Notes: generated from the sequence alone by a model not told the origin. A stretch of DNA of 64,000 bases from Deltaproteobacteria bacterium (GCA_002748835.1 PDTL01000023.1:1-64000), one strand, 5' to 3'; shown: positions 37,638 through 46,593, numbered from the stretch's first letter. A program made the numbers and translations.

Positions 37638-38807
37638 ATGGGGAATATCGTTCTTTCTGGAAATATAGCGTTTCTGTCACTTGCTGAACTGCTGCAGCTG
37701 CTGGGCACGAATAATCGCTCCGGAGTGATCCGGATCAAAAGCATCTATTCGGAGGATGTCGGTCTGATGTACCTGGCCGGCGGCAACCCGGTGGATGCCC
37801 AGATCGGCTCCCTGTCCGGCGTGGATGCCGCCTATGCCCTTTTCGGCTGGACCAAAGGCGAGTACACGTTTGAAGAGGTCCATGTGGACCGGGAAAACGT
37901 GATCAATCAGAGCCGGATGGAGATTATTCTGAACGGTCTGCGCATGCTGGACGACGGTATGATTCAGGAACTGGGCCCGGTTTCCCTGGAAACCATCCAG
38001 ACAGGAGAAGACGGCTCTTCAAACCGGAAACGCACGGTCCCGGTCATTCGGGGACCGTTTATCGACTACATCTATGTGGTGGACGAAGAGGTGTATCATG
38101 ATCGGGAACGGATTGTCGAACAAGGCCGTCACGGGAACTGGATATGGGTAATACTCGAAGGGATGGTCGATATCATGGTCGACTCCCCCTCTGACGGAGA
38201 GATAAAACTGGTCCGTCTGGGGGTTGGCGGCTATCTTGGACGGATCTCGTCGTTTTTGCGCACGGGCATCAAACGATCTGCGACCGCCCTTGCCGTGGGA
38301 GAAGTGACCATCGGCGTGGTCGATTCCCAGATGTTTGCCACTCAGTTCGCCGGTCTTTCTCCGCACCTTCAGGATCTTGTCATGAGTATCGATCACCGGC
38401 TCGAGGAAGTGACGCAATGCGCGATCGACTCCATCACCCATAAGGTTAAATCCAGGGATTTTTTCAAGAATCTAAAACTGGTCATTCGACAGGGTGACTC
38501 AGAAAAGCGGGTGTTTCGCATCAATCAGGGGGATGCCTATATTGCCCGACGGGTAAAGGATGGGTCCGGATATGTGCTGTTGGCTAAACTGCACAAGGGG
38601 GACTGCTTCGGTGAAGTCCCCTTTCTCAGCATTGACAATGAGCCAAAATATGCCTCGGTGTATGGTTCGCCGGATTTGAAACTGAGTGTTCTGGATATTG
38701 ACCAGATTCGGGATGAGTACGATGAATTGCCTAATGCGTTCAAAAATATGATTGAATATACAGCCATCTGTGTATCTGCAACCACCAATATCGCTTTTGA
38801 AACATAA
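37638..38807 (+). CDS. PATAN (DUF4388) plus two cNMP-binding-like domains
   Basis: 389 residues. The N-terminal DUF4388/PATAN domain (VLSGNIAFLSLAELLQLLG) covers about 1-85. Two cyclic-nucleotide-binding-like barrels follow, at about 140-250 and 275-385. The second retains GDCFGEVPFL, but the phosphate Arg position reads PKYAS. The first has an Arg (KRSATA) but GRISS where the Glu should be. Thus neither has both canonical ligand contacts. It sits between the MglA GTPase and PilZ genes, suggesting a second-messenger-linked regulator of MglA. Confidence 0.82.
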   Translation: MGNIVLSGNIAFLSLAELLQLLGTNNRSGVIRIKSIYSEDVGLMYLAGGNPVDAQIGSLSGVDAAYALFGWTKGEYTFEEVHVDRENVINQSRMEIILNGLRMLDDGMIQELGPVSLETIQTGEDGSSNRKRTVPVIRGPFIDYIYVVDEEVYHDRERIVEQGRHGNWIWVILEGMVDIMVDSPSDGEIKLVRLGVGGYLGRISSFLRTGIKRSATALAVGEVTIGVVDSQMFATQFAGLSPHLQDLVMSIDHRLEEVTQCAIDSITHKVKSRDFFKNLKLVIRQGDSEKRVFRINQGDAYIARRVKDGSGYVLLAKLHKGDCFGEVPFLSIDNEPKYASVYGSPDLKLSVLDIDQIRDEYDELPNAFKNMIEYTAICVSATTNIAFET

Positions 38808-38852
38808 GGGGCTGTGCAGTCATGCACCCGATGATGTGCGGAAAGGTATGGC

Positions 38853-39230
38853 ATGGACGTTGATAATCGCAAATTTGACCGGTTCGATTCTTTAAACCTG
38901 CTCTCCTATGTCTGTCATGTTCGTGAGGAAGCGGCCTCCGTCAAACAGGGAATGGGTAGAACCCTGGATGTCAGCGAGGGCGGCATCCAGTTAGAGACGC
39001 ATGTTCCCCTTGATCTGGACCATACGGTCTCTCTGAACATCGGACTCAAGGAGGATATGTGTGTCATCAACGGAACGGTCGTCTATTGCCGTAAGGCAGG
39101 AAACGGCATGTATGAATCCGGTATTCAGTTTTTTGATGTGGATCTGGCGGCCAAACGTACGTTGCAGGCGTTTATCGATGATTTTATCCGGGCAAAAGAT
39201 CAGGAACCCGACTCCTTTGATCCGTCCTGA
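38853..39230 (+). CDS. PilZ domain protein
   Basis: 125 residues. A single PilZ domain with RKFDR near the N-terminus (RxxxR) and DVSEGGIQ (D/NxSxxG), the usual c-di-GMP contacts, so it should bind c-di-GMP. It is the last gene of the TPR-MglA-PATAN/cNMP-PilZ set, 45 bp after the previous gene. The function probably couples c-di-GMP to the MglA-like GTPase module, by inference. ATG 38853 follows GGAAAGG. Confidence 0.87.
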   Translation: MDVDNRKFDRFDSLNLLSYVCHVREEAASVKQGMGRTLDVSEGGIQLETHVPLDLDHTVSLNIGLKEDMCVINGTVVYCRKAGNGMYESGIQFFDVDLAAKRTLQAFIDDFIRAKDQEPDSFDPS

Positions 39231-39339
39231 TAAGCTGTTGTATTGATCGGATGCTGCGCCGCCGGGTCTGGTAACCTGTTGCATGAGGCGGCTCTGGTTT
39301 GCAAACCGGTGTGATATCCGGCACACAGGGGAGGAGATA

Positions 39340-40224
39340 ATGGCAAAAGCGGTATTTCAAACAGATTTTCCTACCTTGAAGCTGCTTCAGCGGGGCAAGG
39401 TTCGGGATATGTATGACCTGGGGGATGCCTATCTGATGGTGGCGAGTGACCGTCTGTCCGCGTTTGATGTGGTGTTGCCCGACCCCATTCCCGAAAAAGG
39501 GCGTGTGCTGACGCAGGTATCGCTTTTCTGGTTTGATGCATTGTCAACCCTTGTTGGAAATCACCTGATGACAGCTGATGTGGATGCATATCCTGAGGCT
39601 TGCCGTCCATACGCGGATGTGCTCGACGGACGCAGTATGCTAGTGAAAAAGGCCCGGCCGCTGAGCATTGAATGTGTCGTGAGAGGGTATATTTCCGGTT
39701 CTGGTTGGGCGTCGTATCAGAAAAACAAAACGGTCTGCGGCATCACGTTTCCCGAGGGTCTGAGGGAATCGGATCAACTGCCGGAGCCGATTTTTACCCC
39801 CGCTACCAAAGCAGATATCGGTGATCATGATATCAATATTTCTTTTGAAGAAGCAGCGGAACGCGTGGGCCAGGAAACTGCCGAAACGGTTCGGGATCTC
39901 TCCATCGCTCTGTATAAGAAAGGTGCCGAAATTGCGCGGGAACGCGGTATTATTATTGCAGATACCAAATTTGAATTCGGGTATTTTGAAGATGAGCTGA
40001 TCCTGATTGACGAGGTGCTGACCCCGGATTCATCCCGATTCTGGCCGGTGAATGCCTATCAGCCGGGAGGCTCTCAGCTGAGTTTTGACAAGCAGTTTGT
40101 GCGGGATCACCTGTCTGCGTGCAACTGGAACAAGCAAGCGCCGGGACCGGAACTGCCCGCGTCGGTGATCGCGAAAACCACGGAAAAATACCTGGACGCC
40201 TTGTCTCGATTTCAGCGGAGGTAG
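39340..40224 (+). CDS. purC: SAICAR synthase
   Basis: Ligates aspartate to CAIR in de novo purine synthesis. 294 residues. Signatures are LLQRGKVRDMYDL, VASDRLSAFDVVLPDPIPEKG, VRGYISGSGW and IIADTKFEFG. The start at 39340 follows GAGGAGATA; the longer frame from 39283 has no such site. This length is usual for the stand-alone enzyme of the longer, yeast-like type. It is monocistronic and ends in a shared terminator. Confidence 0.95.
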   Translation: MAKAVFQTDFPTLKLLQRGKVRDMYDLGDAYLMVASDRLSAFDVVLPDPIPEKGRVLTQVSLFWFDALSTLVGNHLMTADVDAYPEACRPYADVLDGRSMLVKKARPLSIECVVRGYISGSGWASYQKNKTVCGITFPEGLRESDQLPEPIFTPATKADIGDHDINISFEEAAERVGQETAETVRDLSIALYKKGAEIARERGIIIADTKFEFGYFEDELILIDEVLTPDSSRFWPVNAYQPGGSQLSFDKQFVRDHLSACNWNKQAPGPELPASVIAKTTEKYLDALSRFQRR

Positions 40225-40258
40225 ATGATGGCCTAATGATGTCTGACCCTATCTCGTC

Positions 40259-40296
40259 AAAAAGCCCCTTTTTTGTTTATCAAAGGGGCTTTTTTT
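40259..40296. terminator. Bidirectional terminator between purC and aminotransferase
   Basis: AAAAAGCCCCTTT (40259-40271) pairs with AAAGGGGCTTTTT (40282-40294), with flanking A and T runs, between convergent genes. It can work in both directions. Confidence 0.85.
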
Positions 40297-40306
40297 GTTT
40301 GAATCG

Positions 40307-41614
40307 TCAGCGTGATCCGGATGCGGTATACCGTTCAATGGCGCTGACAAGCCGTTGCCAGGTATCTCTGCGTTTTTCGTCATCGGATTCAAGAAGCGTG
40401 ATGCGGAATCCGTTATTATCTGAACAAAATCCGGTGATCGGGACCACACAGATACCTTCGGCGCCCAGCAGATAGTAGGTAAACCGTTTATCCGGTGCCA
40501 CACCCTGAACTTTTTCTTCGACAAACCGGCGTATGGCATCGTCTTCAATGGCCAGGGATTGCGTGTCGTTCAGCAGGCCGTTTTCAAAGATCACCGCCAT
40601 GTAAAACGCCCCTTGGGGCTTGGGAACAATGACGCCGGGGGCAGATGAGAGCATCTCCCAGGCTTCCTGCGCACGTGCGGCAAACAGGTTTCGACGCATA
40701 TCAAGGTGAGCCGGGTACCGGGGGTCTCCCATGACCAGGGGAATCGAGTGCTGGGGGATGCTGGTCGCGCAGACTTCCAGCATTTTCACCATCCGGATGC
40801 TGTCGATAAACGCTTTGAAATTCGGATCGTTATCCTTGTTGAAGATCTCCATCCAGCCGCATCGGCTGCCCGGCCAGGGGTATTCCTTGGAAATCCCCTG
40901 AAGGGCAATCCCGGGCACATCTCCGATCACTTCACTCAGGAAGGTGCGTGCTTCGGGATTGTAGACGATATTGCAGTAGATTTCGTCTGCAATGACAAAC
41001 AGATCATGCGTCCGGGCGATCTCGACAATCCGTTCGATGGCGGATCGGGGATACACGGTTCCGGTTGGGTTGTCCGGGTTGATGATAAGGATGCCGGCAA
41101 TGGACGGGTCGGCTTTCACGGTGGCTTCGATTTCATCGAGATCCGGCATCCAGTTGTTGTTCGGGTCAAGCCGGTAGGTGACATTGTCGGCCTGGGCGTG
41201 TGCCGCTTCCATGGTGGCATGGGTGGGATAGGCTGGCGACGGACAGAGAATGCGGGCAGATTTGTTCAGGTATCCAAAAATGGTTGCCACCGCATCGCCG
41301 AGTCCGTTGAAAAAAAGGAGATCTTCCGGTGTGATCTGGCAGCCGCCCCGCTGGTTGATCTGGTCGACCAGAAATTCACGGGTTGAAAGTACGCCGTCCG
41401 TCGGTACATACCCATACACATTGTTGTGGGTGGTCAGTTCGGTGATGATAGACTTGATCCAGTCGGGAATCTGTTCCCCTTTGTGGATGGGGTCACCGAT
41501 GTTTTCCCACGTAATCTCCCGGCCCAGTGACTGGAGGTGGTTGGCAACCTGAACAATTTCACGGATTTCATAGGTGAGCCGGTCTGCCCCTTCAAATACA
41601 AGCTTTTGTCGCAT
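40307..41614 (-). CDS. Class I/II pyridoxal-phosphate aminotransferase
   Basis: 435 residues. The fold type I pattern includes GDPIHKGEQIPDW, a Y/D pocket, IINPDNPTGTVYP and VIADEIYCNIVY. The PLP lysine is in ISKEYPWPGSRCGW. It is related to alanine/aspartate-type aminotransferases; the substrate is not certain. The start at ATG 41614 has AGGAAA five bases upstream; ATG 41644 lacks one. It is convergent with purC, not in an operon. Confidence 0.9.
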   Translation of the reverse strand: MRQKLVFEGADRLTYEIREIVQVANHLQSLGREITWENIGDPIHKGEQIPDWIKSIITELTTHNNVYGYVPTDGVLSTREFLVDQINQRGGCQITPEDLLFFNGLGDAVATIFGYLNKSARILCPSPAYPTHATMEAAHAQADNVTYRLDPNNNWMPDLDEIEATVKADPSIAGILIINPDNPTGTVYPRSAIERIVEIARTHDLFVIADEIYCNIVYNPEARTFLSEVIGDVPGIALQGISKEYPWPGSRCGWMEIFNKDNDPNFKAFIDSIRMVKMLEVCATSIPQHSIPLVMGDPRYPAHLDMRRNLFAARAQEAWEMLSSAPGVIVPKPQGAFYMAVIFENGLLNDTQSLAIEDDAIRRFVEEKVQGVAPDKRFTYYLLGAEGICVVPITGFCSDNNGFRITLLESDDEKRRDTWQRLVSAIERYTASGSR

Positions 41615-41835
41615 TCGATTTCCTGTCTTTGCATATGATTTCAATTAACTTTGTTTAAACTACATATAATATCAGGATGCATATGGATTGTAAAGGTATG
41701 TTTTACGAATCTTCAGTGTCAGCTGCAGATTCCCGTTTCTGATAAACGGATACACGAATTGTCGTCATACCCGAGTTATGTATCAAACCCGGCTTGCTTG
41801 GGGGCATAGATGGGTTTATAGTGGAGGAGGATTGG

Positions 41836-41865
41836 TTCAGTACTGGTAACCGTTAGAATTATAAT
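41836..41865 (+). promoter_or_regulatory. Candidate sigma-70-type promoter for DUF3141 gene
   Basis: A perfect TATAAT hexamer at 41860-41865 with TTCAGT at 41836-41841 (18-bp spacer), about 58 bp before the start codon. The -35 match is weak. Confidence 0.35.
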
Positions 41866-41923
41866 ATACTGAAAAAATGAATTAATATTTATTATTCGCA
41901 TGCGTGAAAACAAGGAGTTTTTT

Positions 41924-44182
41924 ATGAAAGGCGCGTCTCACGGGCGTTCAGTGCAGGGAAATTCCTGGATGCATTGGGCCGGTGTCCTGTTTCAACCGTT
42001 GACAGACTATGGCGTTGATACATGCCAGCGAAGTTTGTTGTTCGTTGATGTTCTTCGGCAGCAAGGGAACCAGTATTTTACCCATATTCATAACGGACTG
42101 AAACCGGTACTGACATTTACCTATGAGCGGATCATGGACGGCCGATCCCTGGACCGGCCTGTCAATTATTCACTGGTGAAAATTATCAATAGACGAAAAA
42201 AACGGCGGCTTGTGACGGAACCTTCAGATGAACGCAGGCGTCATCCGCTTGAAGACCGACCGGAAGATCTCTCCTCCCGGCCGATTGTGATTGTGGATCC
42301 CAGGGCAGGTCAGGGACCGGGGATCGGCGGATCCAAACAGGATTCTGAAATCGGTGTGGCACTGGATAAGGGGCATCCGGTCTATTATATCATTTTTGAA
42401 GCAGAACCCGTCGAAGGCCAAACCCTTTCCGATGTCAAGGATGCGGAAATTCAGTTTCTCGAGGCGGTGATTCGCAGACATCCGAAAGCAGACAAACCCG
42501 CCGTGATTGGCAACTGCCAGGCAGGATGGGCGGTCGCCATTCTTTGTGCGGAACGGCCGGATCTGGCTGGGGCTGTGGTGTTGAACGGTGCGCCACTTTC
42601 CTACTGGGCCGGTCGGAACGGTAAGAACCCCATGCGGTATAAGGGCGGTTTGATCGGGGGCATCTGGATGACGTCCCTGTGGAGTGATATCGGAAACGGC
42701 AAATTTGACGGCGCCAGCCTGGTGGCCGGTTTTGAAGATCTGAATCCGGGCCATACCTATTGTCGAAAACCGTATCACCTGTATGCGAACATTGATACAG
42801 AGCCCAGGCGGTATCTGGCATTTGAAAAGTGGTGGAATGGTTTCTTCTACATGACGGCAGCTGAAATCCATTTCATCGTGGAAAACCTGTTTCTGGGAAA
42901 CAAGCTTGAAAACGGGGGGATTGAGTTTGTTCCGGGTCAGCCCGTGGATCTCCGGCATATCAACTGCCCGGTGATCGTTTTTGCTTCTGATGGTGATAAT
43001 ATTACCCCTCCCCCGCAGGCGCTGAACTGGATCACCCGGGTGTGGCGCTCTGTTGATGAAATCAAGAGAGAACAGCAGGTGATCGTCTATTTGCTTCACG
43101 AAAGTATTGGTCATCTGGGTATCTTCGTGTCGGGACGTATTGCGAGAACCCAGCATCGGGAAATCATCTCCACATTGGATATGGTCGATTATCTATCACC
43201 GGGTCTGTATGAGATGATCATTGACACGCCGCAGGATAATCCGGTTCCGGGCAGGAATAAAGTCCGGTTTGAAGCGCGGTCTTTTACCGATATCCTAAAC
43301 CTTGATGACGGTGACGATGATGAACTTGATTTCCTGCCGGTAGCACAGCTATCTGATTTTAATGATACAGTTTATAAAATTTTTGTCAGCCCATGGGTGC
43401 GGCTGGGCACCAATCCGCTGACAGCAGAATGGATTCGGATGCTGCATCCCATGCGGATACCCCGGTACCTTTTTTCCGATATAAATCCCTTTATGCTTCC
43501 GGTTGCCATTGCCGCGCCGGCAGTGAGGGATGCCAGAGTGTCTGCCTGTCCGGATACAGATGACAACCTGTTTAAAATCATGGAGACTGCATGGGTTGAA
43601 GCCAGCGGCAGTCTGCTTGACGCGTTTCGCGATATGCGTGACCTGTGCCAGGAATACTGCTTCAAAGCCATGTACAGCAATCCTTTCATGCAGCTGTATT
43701 CACGGGAAATGTACAACGCTAACTACCGGCATGCGGACGCCCGTCAGCTGGAGCAGACAGAAGCCTTTTCAGCGGCAGAAGATCAATATTGGAAGGAAGC
43801 GGTTGATGAAGGCGGTTTTGCGGAAGGGGTTGTCCGGATCATGGTGGCCATGGCCATCTCGGACGGCAGTTTTGACAAGGAAGAATATCGGGTCAGCCGC
43901 CGATATGTGAGGCATCATGACCGGCTCTCGGCGATCCATCCCTCTGTGTTCAAACAACTGGTGCGCAGACAGTCCCGCATACTTGAGTATGATGCCGATC
44001 TAGCGATCAAGGCCTTGCCAAAGCTCATTAAAACCCGCACTGATCGTGAAACGGCACTAGCGATTGCAAGGTTGATTGCAGATGCAGATGCCGTGATGAC
44101 GGATGCAGAAGCGGCGCTTCTGGATCGCATTTCCAGATACCTTGCCGTGGACGACGGCTGCGCAGGACGCACTGTTTCATGA
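41924..44182 (+). CDS. DUF3141 PhaC-like alpha/beta hydrolase with TerB-like tail
   Basis: 752 residues, chosen from ATG 41924 seven bases after AAGGAG. Residues of about 110-430 are a DUF3141/PHA-synthase-like hydrolase, with nucleophile elbow VIGNCQAGWA (Cys about 198), an Asp region (VIVFASDGDNITPPP) and a His region (LLHESIGHLGIFVSG). The C-terminal about 120 residues (GFAEGVVRIMVAMAISDGSF onward) resemble a TerB domain. The reaction is unknown; the Cys nucleophile resembles polyhydroxyalkanoate synthases. No phaABC genes are near. It probably binds or makes a lipid- or polyester-like substrate. Only the hydrolase fold is reasonably certain. Confidence 0.85.
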   Translation: MKGASHGRSVQGNSWMHWAGVLFQPLTDYGVDTCQRSLLFVDVLRQQGNQYFTHIHNGLKPVLTFTYERIMDGRSLDRPVNYSLVKIINRRKKRRLVTEPSDERRRHPLEDRPEDLSSRPIVIVDPRAGQGPGIGGSKQDSEIGVALDKGHPVYYIIFEAEPVEGQTLSDVKDAEIQFLEAVIRRHPKADKPAVIGNCQAGWAVAILCAERPDLAGAVVLNGAPLSYWAGRNGKNPMRYKGGLIGGIWMTSLWSDIGNGKFDGASLVAGFEDLNPGHTYCRKPYHLYANIDTEPRRYLAFEKWWNGFFYMTAAEIHFIVENLFLGNKLENGGIEFVPGQPVDLRHINCPVIVFASDGDNITPPPQALNWITRVWRSVDEIKREQQVIVYLLHESIGHLGIFVSGRIARTQHREIISTLDMVDYLSPGLYEMIIDTPQDNPVPGRNKVRFEARSFTDILNLDDGDDDELDFLPVAQLSDFNDTVYKIFVSPWVRLGTNPLTAEWIRMLHPMRIPRYLFSDINPFMLPVAIAAPAVRDARVSACPDTDDNLFKIMETAWVEASGSLLDAFRDMRDLCQEYCFKAMYSNPFMQLYSREMYNANYRHADARQLEQTEAFSAAEDQYWKEAVDEGGFAEGVVRIMVAMAISDGSFDKEEYRVSRRYVRHHDRLSAIHPSVFKQLVRRQSRILEYDADLAIKALPKLIKTRTDRETALAIARLIADADAVMTDAEAALLDRISRYLAVDDGCAGRTVS

Positions 44183-44291
44183 TCGTATAAATGGTGTGAG
44201 GCTTCAGCGATAGATTTTCGCATACTGCACGAGTGGCGGTGATACCCTTCCATGCCTGATCCTGAACATGCGAAAGGCCAGGCGGTCTGGG

Positions 44292-44921
44292 TTAATCGGA
44301 TTGGGTCTTGAATGCGTGCAGAATGTCTGTCATTCGCTGGTTCAGGATCTGTATCTGTTCAATATGACGCGAGGCGTCTGATGCTTTTGGGGAGGCTAGC
44401 TCTGCTATAAATTCAGGGTGTTCTGATACCCTGTCAAGGATGCGGCCGATCTCATCTGACATGTGCTGCAGGGTTCTGAGTTTATTGGAATGCATGACGA
44501 TGAAACGGTTGAACGCATCGGCAATATCCTGGGCCTCGTCCTTTTCCCTCAACACGACGTGTAGATTAAAGTCACCGTCGATAAGGGATTCCAGCGTGCG
44601 TCGAAATCGGTAGTTGGGACCTGCAATACGATGGGTGAGAAAAATGGAATAAACGATGATGATGAAGGCGCCAAGTACAATAAAAATCCATGTGGCCTCA
44701 AGAAACTTGTCAAAGCGAAGTCCGGGAGTGCTGCCAATGGGCAGGGGCTGGTTGTCATAGATCATGGACAGGGTATCGGCGGCAAACAGGCTGAACAGCA
44801 GCGAAAACGTCAGCACACCCACTGCCACGAGGATAAAGTAGCTGAGAATGTACTTTACCTGAAAACCTTTATTGATCAGATAGGTTCTGCGTCGAATCCG
44901 GGTTTTGGCATTCGTTTTCAT
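44292..44921 (-). CDS. HAMP-containing membrane protein without output domain
   Basis: 209 residues. Two membrane helices (about 25-47 and 75-97) flank a short periplasmic loop of about 27 residues. They are followed by a HAMP-like segment (AGPNYRFRRTLESLIDGDFN, then LREKDEAQDIADAFNRFI) and a helical tail. There is no kinase, cyclase or methyl-accepting domain. Such proteins are seen in Desulfobacterota near sensory systems; it may be a stand-alone sensor partner or regulator. It is not in an operon with the neighbours. Confidence 0.8.
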   Translation of the reverse strand: MKTNAKTRIRRRTYLINKGFQVKYILSYFILVAVGVLTFSLLFSLFAADTLSMIYDNQPLPIGSTPGLRFDKFLEATWIFIVLGAFIIIVYSIFLTHRIAGPNYRFRRTLESLIDGDFNLHVVLREKDEAQDIADAFNRFIVMHSNKLRTLQHMSDEIGRILDRVSEHPEFIAELASPKASDASRHIEQIQILNQRMTDILHAFKTQSD

Positions 44922-45117
44922 GGCGCGATCATTCCTGTTTGCGGTTTTTCAAAGAGAGGTCGGTCGGGGTGTTGGTATCGTAAAGTGGATTTGCCACGTT
45001 TACGTGTGGACAAAATAGCATGTTATGATGGTAAAGAAAACGAAGAATCGATAATTTTCTGTTTTTTTTAAGGATCAGCTACACGATTTTGGGCAATGAT
45101 ATTTTTTTCAAAATTCC

Positions 45118-45160
45118 TTGACACTCGTTGAGTTTTGGTCCATTTTTTATAAAACTCAAC
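45118..45160 (+). promoter_or_regulatory. Promoter with overlapping 10-bp inverted repeat
   Basis: A TTGACA -35-like hexamer lies at 45118-45123. Overlapping the following promoter region is a perfect inverted repeat, GTTGAGTTTT (45127-45136) and AAAACTCAAC (45151-45160), separated by 14 bp. It ends 18 bp before the recombinase start. It could be an autoregulatory operator or a recombinase-binding site. Confidence 0.5.
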
Positions 45161-45178
45161 AAGAAAAGGGGAGTGTCC

Positions 45179-45775
45179 ATGACAAATAACACGCATGAAA
45201 ACGATGCAGCAAAAGGGGCTCAGCTAAAGGTGGCGCCCATCAAACTGGTAAAAGACATCAAAGCGATCAAGGAGCTGCTGCACGACAATCCAAGAAATCT
45301 TGCGATTTTTACCATCGGTATCAATACGCATTTGCGTCCCAGCGAACTGGTGCATCTGACGGTGTCCCAGGTCAAAGATTTGCAGCCCAAGGATGTTTTG
45401 TTTCTCGAAGATGAAACCACCGGCCGCAAGCGGAAGATCGTGTTCAACAAGTCCTGTGTTGAGGCGATTCAGGATCTGCTGATCTCTGACAACTTTGAGC
45501 CAGATGACCTTCTTTTCAAATCCCAGCGGGGCCAGTTTGTGGTCCCTTCGATCAGCCGGCTGGTAAAAAAATGGTGTGAAGCCATTAACCTGCGGGGCAA
45601 CTATGGATCCCACACACTGCGTAAAACCTGGGGCTACCACCAGTACCGCACCTTCAATACGGATATCGGTGTGCTCATGGAATGCTTCAACCATTCGTCG
45701 CCCCGGCAAACACTGGAGTATCTCTGCATTGAAGATACCGCATCTGACGCAGACTGGTTTGACAATGAACTCTGA
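45179..45775 (+). CDS. Short tyrosine recombinase (FimB/FimE-sized)
   Basis: 198 residues consisting almost only of the catalytic domain. All expected residues are visible: Arg53 (HLRPSELVHL), Lys86, His145 and Arg148 (SHTLRKT), His172 (FNHSSPRQ) and Tyr181 (TLEYL). The N-terminal core-binding domain is missing; the first 30 residues are unstructured and polar. This size is typical of FimB/FimE-type invertases and small orphan integrases. GGGGAG precedes ATG 45179; the earlier start at 45128 lies inside the promoter inverted repeat. No attachment sites, tRNA or mobile-element genes flank it. An intrinsic terminator follows. Confidence 0.87.
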   Translation: MTNNTHENDAAKGAQLKVAPIKLVKDIKAIKELLHDNPRNLAIFTIGINTHLRPSELVHLTVSQVKDLQPKDVLFLEDETTGRKRKIVFNKSCVEAIQDLLISDNFEPDDLLFKSQRGQFVVPSISRLVKKWCEAINLRGNYGSHTLRKTWGYHQYRTFNTDIGVLMECFNHSSPRQTLEYLCIEDTASDADWFDNEL

Positions 45776-45812
45776 TGATTTCTGACCGATCACACGGGTC
45801 GGGAACTAGCAG

Positions 45813-45848
45813 GGCGGAGCCGTTCAACGGCGGATCCGCCTTTTTTTT
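45813..45848 (+). terminator. Intrinsic terminator after recombinase gene
   Basis: GGCGGA (45813-45818) and TCCGCC (45835-45840), plus an inner CCG/CGG stem, form a bulged hairpin followed by eight T residues at 45841-45848. It is between the convergent recombinase and rsmE genes. Confidence 0.8.
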
Positions 45849-45870
45849 GCGCCCGTGATAGCCTGCGGGT

Positions 45871-46593
45871 CTAGGCTGTCTCCGCGATGCGGCCCATGAG
45901 ATAGGGGACCGCTGTTTCCACACGAAGAATACGGGATCCAATGTGTACGGGGGTGAAGCCGGCAGCGGAAATTTTTTCCACCTCATAAGGAATGAAGCCG
46001 CCTTCAGGACCGATGACGAGGGTGACAGGTGACGGGATCCTGAACGGGCAGGGGGCTGTGGCACCTGGATGGGCTAACAGCCCTGGGCGGTTGTTTCGGA
46101 TGCCGGCCAGTTCATCCTCGACAAAGGGTTTGAACCGCTTACGGGGATGGAGGCGGGGAAGCCGGGTATCCACACTCTGGGACAATCCGTCCAGCATCAC
46201 TGCATGCAGCTGATCCGCATGCAGAAACGGGGTGCTCCAGTAGGACTTTTCAACCCGGTAACTGTGGATCAGGTAGATGGCTTTGATCCCCATGGAAACC
46301 ACGCCTGCCAGTACCCGCCGGAACATTTTCGGCCGCGGCATGGCCAGGACCAGGGTGATGGGAGATGGCGGCGGAGGCGGGGATGACAGGGTAACCGAAA
46401 GCACCGCGCTGTCTGCTGTCAGTCGGTCGATGCGCCCTGTCCCCATGTCTCCGTTCAGCAGACCGACCGTCACCGTATCACCCACCTTCACCCGGTGCAC
46501 GGTACGCATGTGCTCAAGCCGCTTATCCGACAGGCGGATGCGGTTCGGATCATTTTCAAGACGGTCTGCGGGGGTATACAGGATGAGATTCAT
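45871..46593 (-). CDS. rsmE: 16S rRNA m3U1498 methyltransferase
   Basis: SPOUT-family methyltransferase modifying U1498 of 16S rRNA. 240 residues. The N-terminal PUA-like domain includes HMRTVHRVKVGDTVTVG. The SPOUT knot has LVIGPEGGFIPYEVE and the late GSRILRVETAV. The start at 46593 follows AGGA; the longer frame from 46629 adds 12 residues atypical for the family. It is separated from the upstream pseudo-caspase gene by a hairpin. Confidence 0.94.
   Translation of the reverse strand: MNLILYTPADRLENDPNRIRLSDKRLEHMRTVHRVKVGDTVTVGLLNGDMGTGRIDRLTADSAVLSVTLSSPPPPPSPITLVLAMPRPKMFRRVLAGVVSMGIKAIYLIHSYRVEKSYWSTPFLHADQLHAVMLDGLSQSVDTRLPRLHPRKRFKPFVEDELAGIRNNRPGLLAHPGATAPCPFRIPSPVTLVIGPEGGFIPYEVEKISAAGFTPVHIGSRILRVETAVPYLMGRIAETA

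Noticed and set aside
45127..45160. Inverted repeat as an invertible switch
   Set aside because: The arms are only 14 bp apart, too close for promoter inversion; kept as operator or binding site.
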